In this document: piece by piece, positions 33,507 through 44,599 of the stretch
Numbering within the stretch: position 1 is the first letter of the stretch
Layout of the letters: the number at the start of each line of letters is the position of its first letter
Source: Cephalotus follicularis
Taxonomy: Eukaryota > Streptophyta > Magnoliopsida > Oxalidales > Cephalotaceae
Length of the DNA stretch: 64,000 nt
NCBI GenBank assembly: GCA_001972305.1
Contig: BDDD01000421.1
Coordinates: 1-64,000 of the forward strand
Direction of reading: 5' to 3'
Made by a program: the position numbers and the translations under genes
The notes under the pieces: generated by a model
Told to the model about the DNA's origin: nothing
The model's database searches: none
What the model saw: only the letters and a program-made list of their open reading frames with translations

Positions 33507-36310
33507 ATGGCCACGGCAACCGCATTCGCTCAAAATTACCCACTTACACATATACGCAGTCGCCAGACAACACCGCCACCAGCAGCAGGGCTCCTCAGCC
33601 ACCGCCCCAATCATCATCGCGCTCCTGCATTGTTTAAGAATCACAACCGAGAATTGGTGTGCAAGGCGACGGAGGTATCGGTGAGCCCTCCGTCTTCGCC
33701 ATCGGGTGGAGAGAAGAAGTGGGTGCCGGTGGTTCCGGTGACGGCGCTGCCCAAGGGGGAGCGGCGGGTGATAATTCAAGACGGGGAGACCATATTGTTG
33801 CTTTGGTACAAGGACGAGGTTTTCGCCATTGAGAATCGCTCTCCTGCTGAAGGCGCTTACAGTGAAGGCTTGCTTAATGCCAAGCTCACCCAGGTTGCTT
33901 TTCTTGCTAATCCATTCATTCATTTCTTTCAAAAAGACAATATCTTACAAGTAATTCACAATGACCCAACCATTGAACATCACCACGGATAAAAAACCTC
34001 AACCGTTTTGTGCACGTGATGCATTGTATGTGTGGCCGAATAAACATGACTTCATTAATCAAACGTAAGGCAAAATGCTGCCCCAATAATATGGAAGTAA
34101 AGAATATTTCCATTTTGAGGATAATTTGGGTTTTAATTAGGATCTGGTATCAGATGTTTAAATTCGCCCAGGAAAACCATTAACTGATGCAGACTATATA
34201 CATACACTTCACCTATTTTTCTTAAACACCGTTGCTATAAGAGTTTGGATAATAAGGTTGCGGGAAGACTAGTCCATTTTCACTTGCAAGGGGAAGACTA
34301 ATACCTTATTGCACATTTCAATGTCCATTTACGTAATTTGGTTATATAGTCACCGTAACAAGGTGACTTGTGTTTGATATTGGATTGGATGTTCTATTAA
34401 TATAGATTAGATTATTCGTGCAAATCTTCGTTAATCTTTTATTGTATACGAGTAAATTACGGTTAAATTTTATATGTGCAAATGAAATAGGTAGAGATAG
34501 TCAGTTGCTATGAAAATTTGCATTCATAATTTAGATACAGATAATTAAATCAAATGATATAATTTACAAATTTAATCAGAAGTCACATAATTATTAATTT
34601 AGGTACACTATCAATGTATGTGTATATATATATTTATATATGGAAAATGTAGATATGTAGGATCGTTTTAGGTGTAGAATCAAGCTTATGTGCATGGTCA
34701 CTGAAACCGTTAGATTTAATTATCTATATGTGAAGATCACATATGTCAATTTTGAAGTTAATCAAACTTCTCTAAGTAATTCATTATTATGTAACAATTT
34801 CAATCATTAAACAAATTTTTTTCATATGTAATCATAATGGTCGAAATGGTTATATAAAGACGAAATAGTTAGAGTTATTTTATCGACTTAAAAATTAGTA
34901 TTTGTGTATGTGTGTGTATATATATATATATATTATCTGATCCAACGATTAGATTTATAATATATGAACCGTAGACTCAAAAAGCTAATGAGAAATGAAG
35001 CCTGATCCTTCACCTAAAGTGATCTTGCATATCTACTGTGAGCTAACCTATATACATTATCAATATACATAACTTATGTCCAAAGTCACTCTAATTAATA
35101 AATTTGCAATTGATAATTTTCAAATTCAATTGTTGAATTTAATATTCTATCAAATGTAGATTATTTATATAAAATTTTAATCATTTTTACAAAATTTTTA
35201 GTCAATTGAATATCTGTAAATATTTCTTTGTATTGGCTAATCTTTTATTATATCTTATAAAACTGATAAATTTTGTATGTACAGATGAAATAGTTAAAAA
35301 TAATCAATTGATTTAAAAATTTGTATGTATGATCTATATTAATATAATATCAAATCTAATTGTTGTATTTGTAAAATATTTATCACAGTAAATAGGTTTT
35401 TCTTTTATATATATATAAAGATTTCACATTTTGCTTTAACTGAACATTAGAACTTAAAAGGATCCACACCGGGGGGGGGGAAATAATGTTGGTTTTCTCC
35501 ATATCATAATTATATTTTATTATGTATTCATTAGGTCTTGTTGTTCATCATTTGGGTGCTCCATTAGTTATGCCTTGTTGTGTGATTCATTTTCTATTAA
35601 TTCCTACAGGATGGATGTATAGTTTGCCCTACAACTGATAGCACATTTGATCTCCGGGATGGTGCCATCAAGGAATGGTATCCAAAAAACCCGGTGCTTA
35701 GAGTCCTCACCCCTGCTTTGAGGACACTCTTTGTTTATCCTGTGAAAACTGATGAAGAGAATATTTACATCAGCATGAGAGGAGGTGTCCAGTTGGATTC
35801 ATCTGCAGAGATCGTGTTTAGCGGCAAAGCTCAACCTGGTGTCACTGCATCTGATGTCAATGTTGATGAGGTAATTGATTAGTCATACCCTTTGTTGACA
35901 TGATCGTTTGAATCTCTTTGCAACTAAAAATCAGTTGTAAGCCAGGTGTGGCGATAAAGTTGAAACTTGAAACTGAATAACTTAAAATACAAATAAGAGA
36001 CTTTGGTGTGTGCGTAAATTCGCATATGAATCTCATACTTGAAAATAAAATCCGTATTCACGACTGCTATATAGTTGTTAGCTATCTGATTTTGATATTT
36101 TCTGCCCGTGATGTGGTTTAGGTGAGAATGGTGGTTGACGAGAACACCCAAGGGTTTGGTTTCACCGGAAAGAATGAGTTGATTAATGGGAAGGCAGCTG
36201 CAATTGGATTTTTATTGTTGTTAGATTTTGAACTCTTGACCGGCAAAGGTCTTCTAAAGGGTACAGGTTTCTTGGACTTCATATATTCCATTTCTGATGC
36301 TTTCAAGTAG
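33507..36310 (+). CDS. PSB33: PSB33 (photosystem II protein 33), Rieske-fold thylakoid protein, 3 exons
   Basis: Exons 33507-33893, 35610-35870 and 36122-36310 join in phase with GT-AG introns (gtt...cag, gta...tag) to 278 codons, close to the roughly 287 of the Arabidopsis protein At1g71500. I start at 33507 because it opens MATATAFAQNYPL, a chloroplast transit-peptide style; the upstream in-frame ATG at 33438 would add 23 unlikely residues. Exon 1 gives KKWVPVVPVTALPKGERR and the first half of a Rieske-like domain. Exon 2 gives DGCIVCPTTDSTFDLRDG, where the usual Cys/His iron-sulfur ligands are missing (CPTTD replaces CxxH), as known for this family. Exon 3 holds a hydrophobic segment AAAIGFLLLLDFELLTG, a membrane anchor. 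Known role: stabilising photosystem II and its antenna in the thylakoid. A 3'-UTR intron at 36348-36480 is possible. The gene looks intact. Confidence 0.93.
33894..35609 (+). other. PSB33 intron 1, 1716 bp
   Basis: Starts GTTGCTTTTC and ends TTCCTACAG. AT-rich and long for this gene family. It contains a MITE-like inverted repeat (34649-35036) and a run of ten G at 35471-35480. Confidence 0.85.
34649..35036. mobile_element. MITE-like element in PSB33 intron 1
   Basis: 388 bp with imperfect terminal inverted repeats of about 39 bp: GTAGATATGTAGGATCG... at the left against GTAGATATGCAAGATCA... read from the right end on the minus strand, both containing TTTAGGTG and ATCA-GCTT. A TA dinucleotide run lies inside. 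There is no coding capacity and I could not define a target duplication, so the superfamily is open. Confidence 0.55.
35871..36121 (+). other. PSB33 intron 2, 251 bp
   Basis: Starts GTAATTGATT and ends GTGGTTTAG. Nothing else seen in it. Confidence 0.85.
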
Positions 36311-36900
36311 ATTTGTCACTATTTAGAATTTCTACGGAGACACGCAGGTAGATAATATCTGTTGAATCACAACACATTAATATACAATTTCTTCAATAAT
36401 TTTCATATGTTAAATCATTTATTGTATATATCCCCATGACCCCCTGTTCTAAAATATGGAATGTGGTATTTGCATTGCAGCCTTTTATCTTCGCATTTCA
36501 ACAGCTGCAGCTCATTCTAACATCTTTGCACAAGTTGTCAATATCGTTATTTGTGTTACGCATATAGCAAATTCATAGTGTTGATTTCTTACCAATTAGG
36601 CTAATACAAGAAGAATTCTTATGTGCATTAAGTACCACCTAGATGGCTAGATTGTGTATTGGTTTAACAACACGTGTTCACATAAACATTAATCAGACGT
36701 TTGCGTCTTTTTTACCCAATACATACTGTTGACGGGACCGCATATTATTTGTTAGGTACGTAGATTTCTTATAATGACATTGAAACTGCTAAACTTAGGC
36801 AATTTAAACAAATATTAATATTATTAATCACAAAAAAATATATTATAAATGAGTTATCAAAATATTTATTTTATTAAAAATTAAATTATTATTATAAATA
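36311..36900. other. PSB33 3' flank, AT-rich spacer
   Basis: Probably includes the 3' UTR. A GTAGATA...TTGCATTGCAG pair (36348-36480) could be an untranslated intron. No further gene seen. Confidence 0.4.
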
Positions 36901-37570
36901 TGAGAAAAAATCTATTCAAATCCAGCTTATCACGTGTCCACTACAGACACTACCATGTATGCGCAGAGGATTCAATACCTGAGTGAGCAGTAGGCAGAGG
37001 GAACAATTCAGCGTCAAATAAGCAAGCAAGGGAGATCTTCGGCAATTTGTCAGAGGACCCCCTCTAAGGGGGATCCTCAGCTATTTGTCAGAGGAACTCC
37101 TCCCCCATAACGGAATAAGGCAACAAAATCATCTTATATTTCAGGGATTTATCCTCTATATGCGGAAAGATAACTTCTAATAACGGTACAACGCCAAATT
37201 CGGTGAAGAATTGGGGATATGGCCTAGATCATCGACATTTCTTTAGGGGACAGCTATCAAACTCCGACAATCATGCTAAACAGTTACAATCCAACCTTTA
37301 TAAATACCAGATTCAACAAAATAACAAAGGTCCGTCATCAAAACACTCTAAAGCACCTTGGATTGTTTTTCCTGCTCTCAACTGACTTAAAAATCGGAGT
37401 GTCTCCGGGAGTATACCCTCATGGACCTACGATCTATCTCTTTGTTTATTTGCAAGGAAGACGATCAACGACCTCAACACAAACTTTTCGGAGTATATAG
37501 CAGCGTTTCCTTCAACAAATCAAGCCCTTATACGTGAGGTATTGTTGAAGAAATGATTTCTGCATCAACA
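36901..37570 (+). repeat. Solo LTR of a Tat-like Gypsy
   Basis: About 670 bp ending CTGCATCAACA with no primer site after it. It shares with the G2 LTR the order TATA box (TTATAAATACC near 37298), TCAACTGACTTAAAAATCGGAGTGTC, AAGCGTTTCCTT-like and ACAAATCAA blocks. Inside, a segment of about 45 bp is duplicated around 37037-37110 (ATTTGTCAGAGGA twice). The left edge is placed at a TG and is uncertain. Confidence 0.55.
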
Positions 37571-38891
37571 ATTATTGACGTTTAAAAAATCAAATATTTG
37601 ATAACTCACATATGATGCTCCTATAATGATACCTCACTTGTTATTAATATCATTATTCTAATAGTTTATGTTTTTTCTCTACGCATTTTCCCTTCGATTT
37701 AAGAATTACTCTTTTTTCTTAAAAAATGATGTTAATCATAATTATGATATCATTATGACTGAGGTATTAAAATATTTTTAATGTTTTTTAAATACTATTA
37801 ATGATATTTTAATTTTTAATATAATAATTATTAATGATATTTTAATAACTTAATTATAATATCACTTCAATTGTAATTAATAACATTACTCTTTTTTTAT
37901 TTATAAAATTTGTATCGAGCAAATAACACAATCCACGTGACTGTTAATTATATATACTTTTAATAACTAAGAGTGAAAAATACTAACCAAAACCGAATGG
38001 AAAATCAATTAAGTGATAAGAAAAACCGATTTTTTAATAATAATAAAAATAAAAATTATAATAATAATAATAATAATAAAAAAAAAATTCAATCCGAAAT
38101 TTCATCCATGAAACATATTAGAACAACACACCCCCAAATGTTGACCCTCCTAATTCGTCCGCTATGATGTGACAATTTCATCAAATACATTCCCAGCAAA
38201 ATTAAAAGGTAAATATAACAAGGGTAATATGTATAACAATCCAAGACCTCAGATGCATATTACTCATATAACAATCCAAGACAATTATAATTTATACATA
38301 TTCAACGAGAGAAGAAAAAGAAATTTAAGACATCCTGACTCTACCGATGAAGTCAACCAATTTCATACAGTTGATTGATACCTTCAAAATCAACAATAAT
38401 TAACAACACATCCAACCAAAACCCATATAAAAACTGTTGAAAGAATCACCAAACAAAAAAAAAAAAAAACCTTCTCCGTAGAGATTAGAGACCTCAGATG
38501 CTTGAGTGTTGTTAGGCAAAGGGTAATCATGAAAGATTGATGGAGTTTTTGGTGAGCTCATGATTGATATACAGGCATGCTACAATTAAAAAAGGGAAGA
38601 GAGATAGAGTTTCAATCTGAGATGGACAAAGAGAAGCACTAGTCGGTGAAGAGAGATGCACAGTGGGTGTGCCGGTGGGAGGCATCGGTAATTGGGGTTT
38701 AGTGGGGAGTGGGTGTGCCGGTGGGAGGCATCAGTAATTGGGGTTTAGCGGGGAGTCCGTGACGTTATCTAAATCTTATATAGTATTTTAATTTTTCAGT
38801 TGGATATTAATATGAATATAAATGTTCGTAATTTTATTCGAGTATTATTAAATATTTATATAGAGTGATATAAAAAAAATTAATTATTTAT
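37571..38891. other. AT-rich spacer with a tandem duplication
   Basis: No gene recognised. 37600-37880 is very AT-rich with self-complementary stretches (GATACCTCACT against TGAGGTAT). 38040-38070 is an (AAT)n/(A)n tract. 38663-38754 is a 46-bp unit repeated twice with two differences. Confidence 0.5.
38663..38754. repeat. 46-bp tandem duplication
   Basis: GTGGGTGTGCCGGTGGGAGG begins at 38663 and again at 38709; each copy ends near GGGGTTTAG. Confidence 0.85.
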
Positions 38892-39334
38892 TGAGGCATT
38901 GACAAGTGTCCATTACTATCCACAATTACGGAAAAAACTCTCAGATCATGATCTTAATGGAGAGATAATACCTCAATTCAAATAGAGGAAAACACCCCCA
39001 AGTCCGACCGTTTTCTAGGGACAATTAACCTCTTCTGTAATACAAGCAGGGGCAGTTATAGCCAGGTATGTCTATAAATACTCCAAAAAAAGACTATGGG
39101 AGGGTCGAGCAATTTGCTATACACGCATACTATATTCTCTCAACTTAACTGACTTAAGCATCGAAGTGTCCCCGGAAGGAAAACCTCCTGGGTTTTCGAT
39201 AGATTGTTTTCTCTTTGTGCTGGGATCACTAAAGAACACAAATCCAACATCATCCTTGGAGCATTCAAAGCGTTTTCCTTTACAAATCAAACATTTACAC
39301 ATAGGGGACTGTTGTGTAGTTGATTTTAGCATCA
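38892..39334 (+). repeat. G2 5' LTR
   Basis: 443 bp, TGAGGCATTGAC to TTTTAGCATCA, with TATA-like TCTATAAATACTCC near 39071. The right end is fixed by the primer site. The left end is set by TG and by similarity to the solo LTR at 36901. Confidence 0.65.
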
Positions 39335-39338
39335 GCGG

Positions 39339-39356
39339 TTGGCGCCATATGTGGGA
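39339..39356 (+). other. G2 primer-binding site
   Basis: TTGGCGCCATATGTGGGA, the tRNA-primer type used by plant Tat-like Gypsy elements, four bases after the LTR. Confidence 0.85.
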
Positions 39357-40529
39357 AACGGCGATTTTTTATTGATATAATTCAACAATGCCTCCCAGGA
39401 GAGCCAACTCTACTGCCGCTACTGGTCAAGCCCCTATTACCGGTGAACAACTCAACGAGCTACTTTGAGAGATGGGGAGGCTTACCACCTTGCTGACAAA
39501 CAACTTGGCCAGCCAAAATCAGTCTGGACCAGGTCGACCGACCCCCTAGGACTAGGCTGGACCAAGCCGACTAGCCCCAGCACTTCCACAGCATCAAGAG
39601 GCTAGGTGAAAGCTGCCAAGGGAGGCCACGCGCCCTCCAAGGCGGTCAGAGATTGGTACATCTCTGCGAGCGGAGTCCTCCAGCGCTAGGGACTATAATT
39701 ATGATCCCCAACAAGACTTACCCAAGCAGGACCCTATGGAGGAGGACTACTCAGACTATTCAGCAACTACAGAGAAGCCTCATGCACGTTCGTACACTTT
39801 CCGTAGGATTGAGTCAAGAGTAATGAGCAGGTCGGACTACTCGGTCAGACCAGGGACATCTCAGGTTCCTAGCAAGACTAGGAACCTGGGGGATATTGAG
39901 CAGACCATGAACAAGAGGTTTGCAAATATGGAGAGGAGGCTCAGAGGAGCCAATCAGACTAAGGGGTACCTGTCAGAGGTGAGGAATCTAAACAGCACTC
40001 CCTTCGCTCTGGAGATCCTAAGGGAGCGCATGCCGAGAGGGTTCAAACTTCCTACATTTAGAGAATATGATGAGTCCTCTGATCTCATACAATATGTGAG
40101 GTACTACACCCAAATTATGTTGGTGCATCAAGCCTCAGATGCAGTCCTCTGCCGTGGATTTCTGACAACTTTGACAGGAGCAGCTCAGATGTGGTACGCC
40201 ACATTGCCCCTCAAATCAGTGGCAAACTTTGAGCAATTCAGTGAGATATTTGTCACCAAGTTCCTAAACAGCACCACCCAGAGAAAGAATTCGAATCATC
40301 TTATCAATGTGGTGTAGGGGAAGAATGAGTCCTTCAGAGACTACCTGAATCGGTTCAATAAAGAGTCTTTGATGGTAAAGCATTTGGAGCCTTTTTTTCG
40401 CTTTGACGGCTTTGAACAGCGGGTTAAGAGACAACTAGCCTTTCAACTTCTTGCTGATGAAGAAGTCTCCTCTCTCGGGTTGGCAGTTAGGAAGCAGAAG
40501 ACTTCTTGGTCTGAAGGAGGCTCACTCAC

Positions 40530-40534
40530 GAAGT
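40530..40534. repeat. Target-site duplication of solo LTR, left
   Basis: GAAGT, repeated at 44184-44188. Confidence 0.85.
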
Positions 40535-43500
40535 TGACATGACCCATCCCTTTTACCTTAACCCAAATCGATGAGCCGTGCCTTGATAAAGACTAACTTG
40601 TGTATAACACAACCTAACTTCCCAGATGGCCACCCATCATAAAACTACTCTCAACCGAGCACGCTTAACTTTAGAATTTTTATATTAACTTGTCCATTAG
40701 ACCATCTTTACCAATTTAATCACTTATTGAATCTTTTTATCCTTATAACATAACATACCAACAAACCTTTTATAACCTAGCACCCACCAATTTATTTCAT
40801 TTCCTGACCTCCTTAGCCATATTATTGCTATTTTAATTCAATATCTATAACAATTATATATTTATTTGTCCATTAAATATGGTGGAATTTCTGCAGACTG
40901 CAAGAGTTCCCCCTGAAAATGGACATTTCCCAAATTTTTCACCTGTAAGAAATCACAGTTTATAATTTCCACACTCCCGAAGAAGGAATCCGCAGTTCAT
41001 TCTAGTTCTATTCATTACATGCTTATCAAATTATGCCTGATTTCATCATAATTACTATACGATCATATAATTCTCAAGGAAATCATAAATCAACAATTAC
41101 TATCTCATATATAACCATAACAAAATATATACAACTCAAAAATATGCCCAAATGTCCCAAATGCATGCATGTGAGGTTGGCCAAAAATGCCAACATGAGA
41201 TGCCTGATTCACGTGGTCTACCTTTAACTACTTCAAGGCTGGTGGATCAGGTGGATCATCCTCTGCTATCTCATCTGAAAACAAAACACTGTGAGGGGAT
41301 TAGTCCAAGTGACTAAGTGAGTGAGAACAAAACATTCCCTGTTGCATCCATCAAAAATTGGATGCGCTGAAAGGAATATGCCATGATCAAGAATATAAAC
41401 CCATATTGGGTAGAATCAATAAATCAAAGAAAAGAAAAACTATCATGGCACCATAAAAGAACGCTCAAACTCATCAAGGTAATAACACAGGAATCCATGG
41501 AACAATATCAATGATCAAATCAATATACTACCAAGAGATAGGCTAACAAGAAAATCAATACACAAGAATGTCAAGAATTAAGACATGATCATCAATGATA
41601 AATTAAGGTATGTGCCCATAAAAATAGTATAATATTCGAGGAATACTGGTACATCTGCCATAGTCTCATATCCCCGCCAAATCACATGGCGTCATAACAT
41701 ATCCCGTCAAATCACATGGCGTCATATCATATTCCGCCAAATCACATGGCGTCGTATCATATCCGCTGCAGCAATAATACTAGGTAAGGCTACAGGATGT
41801 GATCATCATCCATCATACATCGGTGTAGAGTGCCTACCTCTGCCTCGAACGAGGGGTCGACATGATCAGTGCACGGATCCAGCCATCGTCCAAAAAACCC
41901 GCACGCACACTCAACCTCATCCGAGGGACCGCGTGCAATATATATATCGGCAACCAAACACAGTCCGATAGGAGGGTAATGGAGCAGCTCTGCTGCACTC
42001 ACACTCAGCATACCATCATAGGCAATAGTATGCTGCAGATCCAGGTATGGAACCCGGGACAGTTTCCACATAACACCCCATCATAGACCAATGGGCCTGC
42101 TAAGTAGAGTTGAGTGTCGAACATATACCTCTCCTTGGATCGGTAGAATCATATGTGACGTATCACAAAGTACTAGTATCAGAGTACAAATACGATATAA
42201 TAATCACGATCACATATATAACAAAAAGGTGACCTAGTCACCCAGAATCAGAGTCTCATATGCTCGTATATCACAATACAATAAAGAATCAACCCACATA
42301 AGACATATGGGATTCAAATCCTGATCAAATCATATACACAAACACAACCGAGCACATATCAATAAAAGACTCAAGATAAGAGGAAGGGAATGTCCCACTC
42401 ACTGAATTTTAGAACTGGGCTATCGCTGACTAACCCCGCGATGCTCCGGATCAGAAACCGAATCCACGTCTACAAAGTTGTTACATAATAATATCCATAA
42501 GCATACTTTCCATGCTTATATGACATTAAATGCATGAATGCACATTTAGGTTATACGATAACTATATTCCCCATACTACACTTACTAGTACCTTTATACA
42601 TCCATGAATCTCAAGGATTTCACTAACACACCATCATATATACAGTCCTATTAGAATGTCCACATAAATCTCATAATCCTTCACCATTTCCACTGCCTCA
42701 ATATTTCTCAACACGTAACCCCATATAATGCCTCAATTAATACTCCATTTAATAATTTTAACTTAATATATGACTTTACTAATGACTTCACTAATTAGTA
42801 ATATGAAAAGCTGAAATTTTAAAGTGTTTAAAAGGATGTTCTCGTAAGCTTATTAACATTCATACCAGCCCCGTTTTTATTCAATTATACCTTTGGAATT
42901 CATTGTACGATATCCTTCTTTACTCTTAACAATATTAAGACTTCTTTACTTATCAAAAACAAGAAAATTACCAAGGGAAAAATTACCTTTACTAACTCCT
43001 GTTACAAGCACTAAAATAGAATTTTCCAGTTCTTATTACTATCCTTTGAAGCCCGAAAATTATGAAGGGTGAAGGAATAATTATTCTATGGAACTTACTT
43101 AATTTTATTATCACATATACATCTCCTTACTCCACTAAAACAAAAAATAATTTAATCCCTTTTTCCATTCCTATGCCACCCGAATTTCATGAATAAGCAT
43201 AGCCAGCAATTATATTATAATATCCTCAATATCACTTCAACATGTTAACATGTATACTACAACATCTCAACTTCTCCTCCTCACAATATCCAAACCCAAA
43301 ACTAAAAGAAACAGCCCTCCAAGTCTCAAAAAAATCCTGTAAATTAAATAAAAAAAAAAGAGGGAAAACCATTCATACTATAACAATTCAATTTACCAAC
43401 TCCATTTCATGTTAGAAACACTTTAACATCATAGAAACATCAAATTCCTCTTTACTACAATGGCAGCCGAATTTCAAGAGGAATAAATTCAAATTGAAGT

Positions 43501-44183
43501 TGTTAATATACCAATTCTAACATGAAATAAACTCATGCTTCTTAAGCTTCCTAACTAGATTTTTTTTTAACCAAAAACTCAAGAAAAACAAAAATTAAAC
43601 TTTCACTAAACTTAAATTAAAAGCTAAAATAACTTACTAGTTTCAAGAATGGAGGAGGATTAATGATTTTCCTGGCTTGAACCTTGAAGAATTCGTAGAG
43701 AATTGAAGGAAATGAGGAGGGAGGCGTCGGCTACCATGGTGAATGGAGGTGCCGATTATATTAGCTTCCTTAGTAAGCTTTAGAGAAGTCTAGAAATGTT
43801 GAGAAAAATGGAGCAATGTGGCCGGCTATAGGAGAAGAAAAGTTCCAAAATTGGGCCAATACCTTTGTCAAAATCGGCTGAAAAGATGGAGAAAGAAATT
43901 GGTGTGTTTTGGGCAATGTCTAAGGATAGAATTTGGGTAAAAAAGAAGATGATTTGGGCCTTTATCATAGGAAATGTTTAACTTTGGCTTTAAGCATTAT
44001 TTGGGCCTCAACTTAATATAATAACATTAAAGTTTAATAAACTACCTAGCCCATTTTTTAATTCCATTAGCCAAGCCCAATAATACACTAATGCATGCCT
44101 TAAATAATTCACTAAGGCCCGAAAATAATAAATGACATTCACACTTAAAATGCATACTCCAAAATATAACGCGGGGTGTTACA
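40535..44183 (-). repeat. Solo LTR of a Tekay/Del-like Gypsy, 3649 bp
   Basis: TGACATGACC at the left and GGGTGTTACA at the right; on the minus strand it starts TGTAACACCCCGCG, the start typical of long plant Tekay/Del LTRs. GAAGT flanks it on both sides and G2 gag continues across it. No primer site or coding domain lies inside; open frames here are chance. It includes a 30-bp tandem triplet at 41668-41758. Confidence 0.8.
41668..41758. repeat. 30-bp tandem triplet in the solo LTR
   Basis: Three units starting at 41668, 41699 and 41729, each with CAAATCACATGGCGTC and a variable remainder. Confidence 0.85.
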
Positions 44184-44188
44184 GAAGT
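44184..44188. repeat. Target-site duplication of solo LTR, right
   Basis: GAAGT, matching 40530-40534. Confidence 0.85.
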
Positions 44189-44599
44189 GCTCCAGGGAAG
44201 AAGCAGAAGAGAAAGGAGAGCCCAGAGCTGACAAAGGATGACCTGAGGCATAAGCTTTCCAAGAGGGAGGAGTCACCTAAAAAGGGAACACCAATCCCCA
44301 ACTACAATAATTTTGCCTCTCTCTTGGAGACGCAGATAAGGATACTGGCGGTGGAGAAGGAGAAAGTTCCATTCCAGTGGCCTGCCCCTTTGAGATCACC
44401 GGCAGACAAGAGGGACTCGAATAAATATTGCCGATACCACCGTGATCATGGCACGATACGGAGGAATGCAAGCAATTGAAGAATCGGATAGAGGATCTGA
44501 TTCTGAAAGGTCATCTAAGGAAGTACGTGGATAGGGATGCTCTCTAAGAAAAAAGGGAGCACGGAGAGCAAGCTCCACGGCAAGAAGAAGAGTAGTAGC

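Larger units (their letters stand above)
39388..44520 (+). pseudogene. G2 gag, interrupted
   Basis: Opens MPPRRANSTAATGQ at 39388. The retrotransposon-gag core lies around 40020-40310 with GAAQMWYATLPLKSVANFEQF. After the solo LTR it resumes at 44189 and ends in the KYCRYHRDHG motif near 44424-44453, a Tat-type zinc-finger remnant. Particle protein of the element; decayed. Confidence 0.8.

Noticed and set aside
33468-33932. Minus-strand 154-codon frame over PSB33 exon 1
   Set aside because: It is the antisense of the GC-rich transit-peptide exon; the plus strand has conserved exons with splice sites.
38200-38660. Possible 5' end of a minus-strand host gene
   Set aside because: Leader-like composition only; no coding exon or splice pattern follows.
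40535-44183. Open frames within the solo LTR as possible host genes
   Set aside because: Short, without domains, and enclosed by matching target duplications.
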